The notes under the pieces were generated by a model. It was not told the DNA's origin and made no database searches. It worked only from the letters and a program-made list of their open reading frames with translations. Shown here piece by piece: positions 5,740 through 6,737 of a stretch of DNA of 6,737 bases. Source of the stretch: an uncultured Chloroflexota bacterium (lineage in GTDB: Bacteria > Chloroflexota > Limnocylindria > Limnocylindrales > CSP1-4); assembly GCA_903924005.1 (NCBI GenBank), contig CAIXZV010000563.1, positions 1-6,737 on the forward strand, given 5' to 3'. Positions within the stretch are counted from its first letter, which is position 1, and each line of letters opens with the position of its first letter. A program made the position numbers and the translations under genes.

Positions 5740-6174
5740 CTAGCGCTCCTCTTCCGGAGGACGCCGCTTTCGGCCAGGCTGACCGGGCATCCACCGCTGC
5801 GTTGGTCGCCCGCTCGTCGCACCCGTCGCCTTCGACCGCTCGGCGCGCTCCTCCGCAGGCGGCGAACCCGGCTCACGTAGGCCCGGCGCGGGCGGCGGCG
5901 TCACGTCGATCACAACAGGGGGGCGTCGCCCGCCAAAGAGCCGCGTCAGGCGCTCTGGCCCGGCCACAAACGGCAGGACGAACGCGACGATCAGCACCGG
6001 CAGCACAAACCGCGACACGCCCGGAAACCGCAGCCCGACAAACAGGCCCAGGGCGTAGAGGATCCAGGTTGTGAACAGGGCGCTCGTGGACCAGCCCGCC
6101 ACAGACAGGCGTCGGACGGGGAGCAGGGCCGCAAGCATCACGATCAGGAGCATGGCAAGCAGTGCGGGTGACAT
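5740..6174 (-). CDS. Small three-helix membrane protein of unknown function
   Basis: 144 residues from the ATG at 6174-6172. This start puts the protein straight into a hydrophobic helix (MSPALLAMLLIVMLAALLPV). The alternatives are ATG 6204, with GAGG only 2 bases away, and TTG 6258, which would run into the divergent gene. Three membrane segments are visible at about residues 2-20, 29-48 and 55-71. A tail of about 70 residues follows, rich in Pro, Arg, Glu and Gly (VIDVTPPPAPGLREPGSPP, then KRRPPEEER), probably disordered. With Arg-rich loops (PVRR, GGRRPP) the tail likely faces the cytoplasm. I recognise no family. It lies 8 bases upstream of the PLP enzyme gene, so it is probably transcribed with it, though a shared function does not follow. 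A TATGAT box ends 6 bases before the ATG, which would give a leaderless or nearly leaderless message. Confidence 0.65.
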   Translation of the reverse strand: MSPALLAMLLIVMLAALLPVRRLSVAGWSTSALFTTWILYALGLFVGLRFPGVSRFVLPVLIVAFVLPFVAGPERLTRLFGGRRPPVVIDVTPPPAPGLREPGSPPAEERAERSKATGATSGRPTQRWMPGQPGRKRRPPEEER

Positions 6175-6251
6175 GCGCGGATCATAGGCCCGGTGTGGCC
6201 CCATGGCCTCGTCGGCTAGGATGAGGTCCAAGCCGCCAGGGGGATGACCGT
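6175..6251. promoter_or_regulatory. Divergent promoter region between membrane-protein and MFS genes
   Basis: This 77-base gap must carry the start signals of two divergent genes. On the minus strand TATGAT (6186-6181) matches TATAAT at 5 of 6 and sits 6 bases before the ATG at 6174. No good -35 is found. On the plus strand TAGGAT (6217-6222) matches 4 of 6 and precedes AGGGGG (6238-6243), a strong ribosome site 8 bases before the TTG at 6252. Assigned by eye; moderate to low certainty. Confidence 0.35.
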
Positions 6252-6737
6252 TTGCCAAATCGCGTTCGAGTCTGGCTCGAGCACTGGGGCCCGATCCTGC
6301 CGCTGCTGATTGCAGAGGCGTCGATCTGGCTTGGCTTTGGCGCGCTCTTGCCCATCCTGTCGATCTACTTCACAACGCACGGCGTTGACCTGCCGATGCT
6401 GGGGGTTGTGGTTGCGGCGTGGCCTGCGGCTCGGCTGTTCGCGGAGCCGGTCTTCGGGTGGCTGGCGGACCGGACGTCACGCAAGCCGCTGATGGTGATT
6501 GGCCTCGCGATCGCCGCGGTGGCAGCGGTGCTGCCCCTGTTTGCCACTGGCACGGTGGCGTTTATCGCCTTGCGCGCGCTTGCGGGTCTCTGCGCCGCGG
6601 CGTACGACCCGGCCGCTCGAGGCTACCTGGTGGACGCCAACCCGCCGGAGCGTCATGGCGAGATGTTTGGCCTGTATGGGTCGGCGCAGGTTGGCGGGTT
6701 CATGATTGGCCCCGCCGTGGGCGGTCTGGCGGCGGCG
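6252..6737 (+). CDS. Major facilitator superfamily (MFS) transporter, 3' truncated
   Basis: 162 residues are present and the frame is still open at the window end; full MFS proteins have about 400. A TGA at 6222-6224 closes the frame upstream. TTG 6252 is chosen because AGGGGG ends 8 bases before it and it leaves a short cytoplasmic start (PNRVRVWLEHWGP) before helix 1. The ATG at 6244 is in another frame and stops after 21 codons. Helices 1-5 can be followed. The loop between helices 2 and 3 carries MFS motif A as GWLADRTSRKP (69-79, with D73, R77 and K78). The fifth helix has GGFMIGPAVGG (148-158), like the motif C of drug:H+ antiporters. This suggests a proton-driven exporter of the DHA1 kind; the substrate is unknown. 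It is divergent from the three-helix membrane-protein gene. Confidence 0.88.
   Translation, partial: MPNRVRVWLEHWGPILPLLIAEASIWLGFGALLPILSIYFTTHGVDLPMLGVVVAAWPAARLFAEPVFGWLADRTSRKPLMVIGLAIAAVAAVLPLFATGTVAFIALRALAGLCAAAYDPAARGYLVDANPPERHGEMFGLYGSAQVGGFMIGPAVGGLAAA

Noticed and set aside
1..6737. CRISPR array, insertion sequence or long tandem repeats
   Set aside because: No regularly spaced repeats, transposase frames or long terminal inverted repeats were found on reading either strand.

Overview
The window comes from a high-GC bacterial chromosome. The composition, the Replic_Relax/small-basic-protein pair and the mix of enzymes suggest Chloroflexota or an actinomycete-like lineage. This is an inference from style, not a marker gene.

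Left part (1-2218): the edge of what looks like an integrative mobile element. A 5'-truncated replication-relaxation family protein (3-884, +) overlaps by 4 bases a 91-aa basic protein of a recurrent but uncharacterised family (881-1156, +). Converging on them, 1 base away, is a tyrosine recombinase (2086-1158, -). All its catalytic residues are present, but it is split by a single-base frameshift near 1790. Between the integrase start and the next gene is a 132-base stretch crowded with short dyads, a direct repeat and a plausible integrase promoter. It is followed directly by a complete tRNA-Lys(TTT) gene (2219-2293, +). The tRNA presents its 5' end, not the usual 3' end, to the integrase. 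Third positions in the left genes are almost uniformly C/G, more so than in the right part.

Right part (2294-6737): ordinary-looking chromosome. On the minus strand, reading from right to left, are a small three-helix membrane protein (6174-5740), a class V PLP-dependent enzyme of the isopenicillin-N-epimerase-like type (5731-4478), a class III extradiol (DOPA-dioxygenase-type) dioxygenase (4408-3611), and a secreted cytochrome c with seven CXXCH haem motifs (3478-2345). The first two are 8 bases apart and probably co-transcribed. The others have gaps of 69 and 132 bases and may have their own control. A GC-rich hairpin (2315-2340) separates the cytochrome from the convergent tRNA. Divergent from the membrane protein, an MFS transporter starts at a TTG (6252) and runs off the window end.

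No CRISPR array, rRNA, insertion sequence or obvious novel defence or biosynthetic system is visible. The most notable points are the frameshifted integrase beside the dyad-rich putative attachment/control region at tRNA-Lys, and the isolated heptahaem cytochrome.
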